DNA of 15,300 nt from CAZWEZ01 sp964632795 (GTDB lineage: Bacteria; Pseudomonadota; Alphaproteobacteria; Rhodospirillales; 2-02-FULL-58-16): the NCBI GenBank assembly GCA_964632795.1, contig CAZWEZ010000092.1, positions 1-15,300 of the forward strand. The letters are read 5' to 3'. Position 1 is the stretch's first letter, and each line of letters begins with the position of its first letter. This document shows positions 15,299 through 15,300 of the stretch, piece after piece. The notes beneath the pieces were generated by a model. It saw nothing but the letters and a program-made list of their open reading frames with translations, ran no database searches and was not told the DNA's origin. Position numbers and translations under genes: made by a program.

Positions 15299-15300
15299 AC

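Noticed and set aside
15139..15300. Open frame on the - strand running in from the right edge and stopping at 15139
   Set aside because: About 53 codons made mostly of the palindrome; more than one frame is open through it, so the openness reflects the palindromic GC-rich sequence. Could be the end of a real gene, but nothing visible supports it.

Overview
The window comes from a high-GC, densely packed proteobacterial chromosome. The gene content and order (glnD, murJ, trpS next to an Nfu-type Fe-S protein, and heptose/LPS genes) fit an alphaproteobacterium, most likely in or near the Rhodospirillales. That placement is inferred from gene order and protein character, not from a search. All complete genes look intact. 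No tRNA, rRNA, CRISPR array or recognisable transposase was seen.

Left block, + strand (1-4118): a tightly overlapping five-gene operon. It holds the 3' end of gmhA (sedoheptulose-7-phosphate isomerase), hldE (bifunctional heptose kinase/adenylyltransferase), a small membrane methyltransferase of the ICMT/NnrU type, a soluble class I SAM methyltransferase, and a Bcr/CflA-type MFS exporter. The first two make ADP-heptose for the LPS inner core. The last three have no known role in that pathway. The exporter's stop codon directly abuts the stop codon of the convergent PBP gene.

Middle block, - strand (12783 down to 4119): six genes in one direction. They are glnD (PII uridylyltransferase, with a good sigma-70 type promoter), murJ (lipid II flippase), trpS, an Nfu-type Fe-S carrier, a small pentapeptide-repeat protein and a class A penicillin-binding protein. 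Gaps of about 60-120 bp suggest partly independent transcription units. MurJ exports lipid II, and the PBP polymerises and cross-links it.

Right block (12784-15300): a 300-bp divergent intergenic region is followed by a Bax-like glucosaminidase-domain protein (+) that converges on a secreted polysaccharide deacetylase (-). Both are predicted envelope or cell-wall enzymes.

The last ~160 bp is the one stretch not explained by ordinary genes. Composition changes abruptly to an AT-richer segment with short repeats, then come a ~94-bp imperfect palindrome with 21-bp perfect outer arms and a second GC-rich hairpin at the window edge. It may be a dispersed palindromic repeat or the end of a mobile element. 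The window is otherwise housekeeping, and I found no convincing new multi-gene system.
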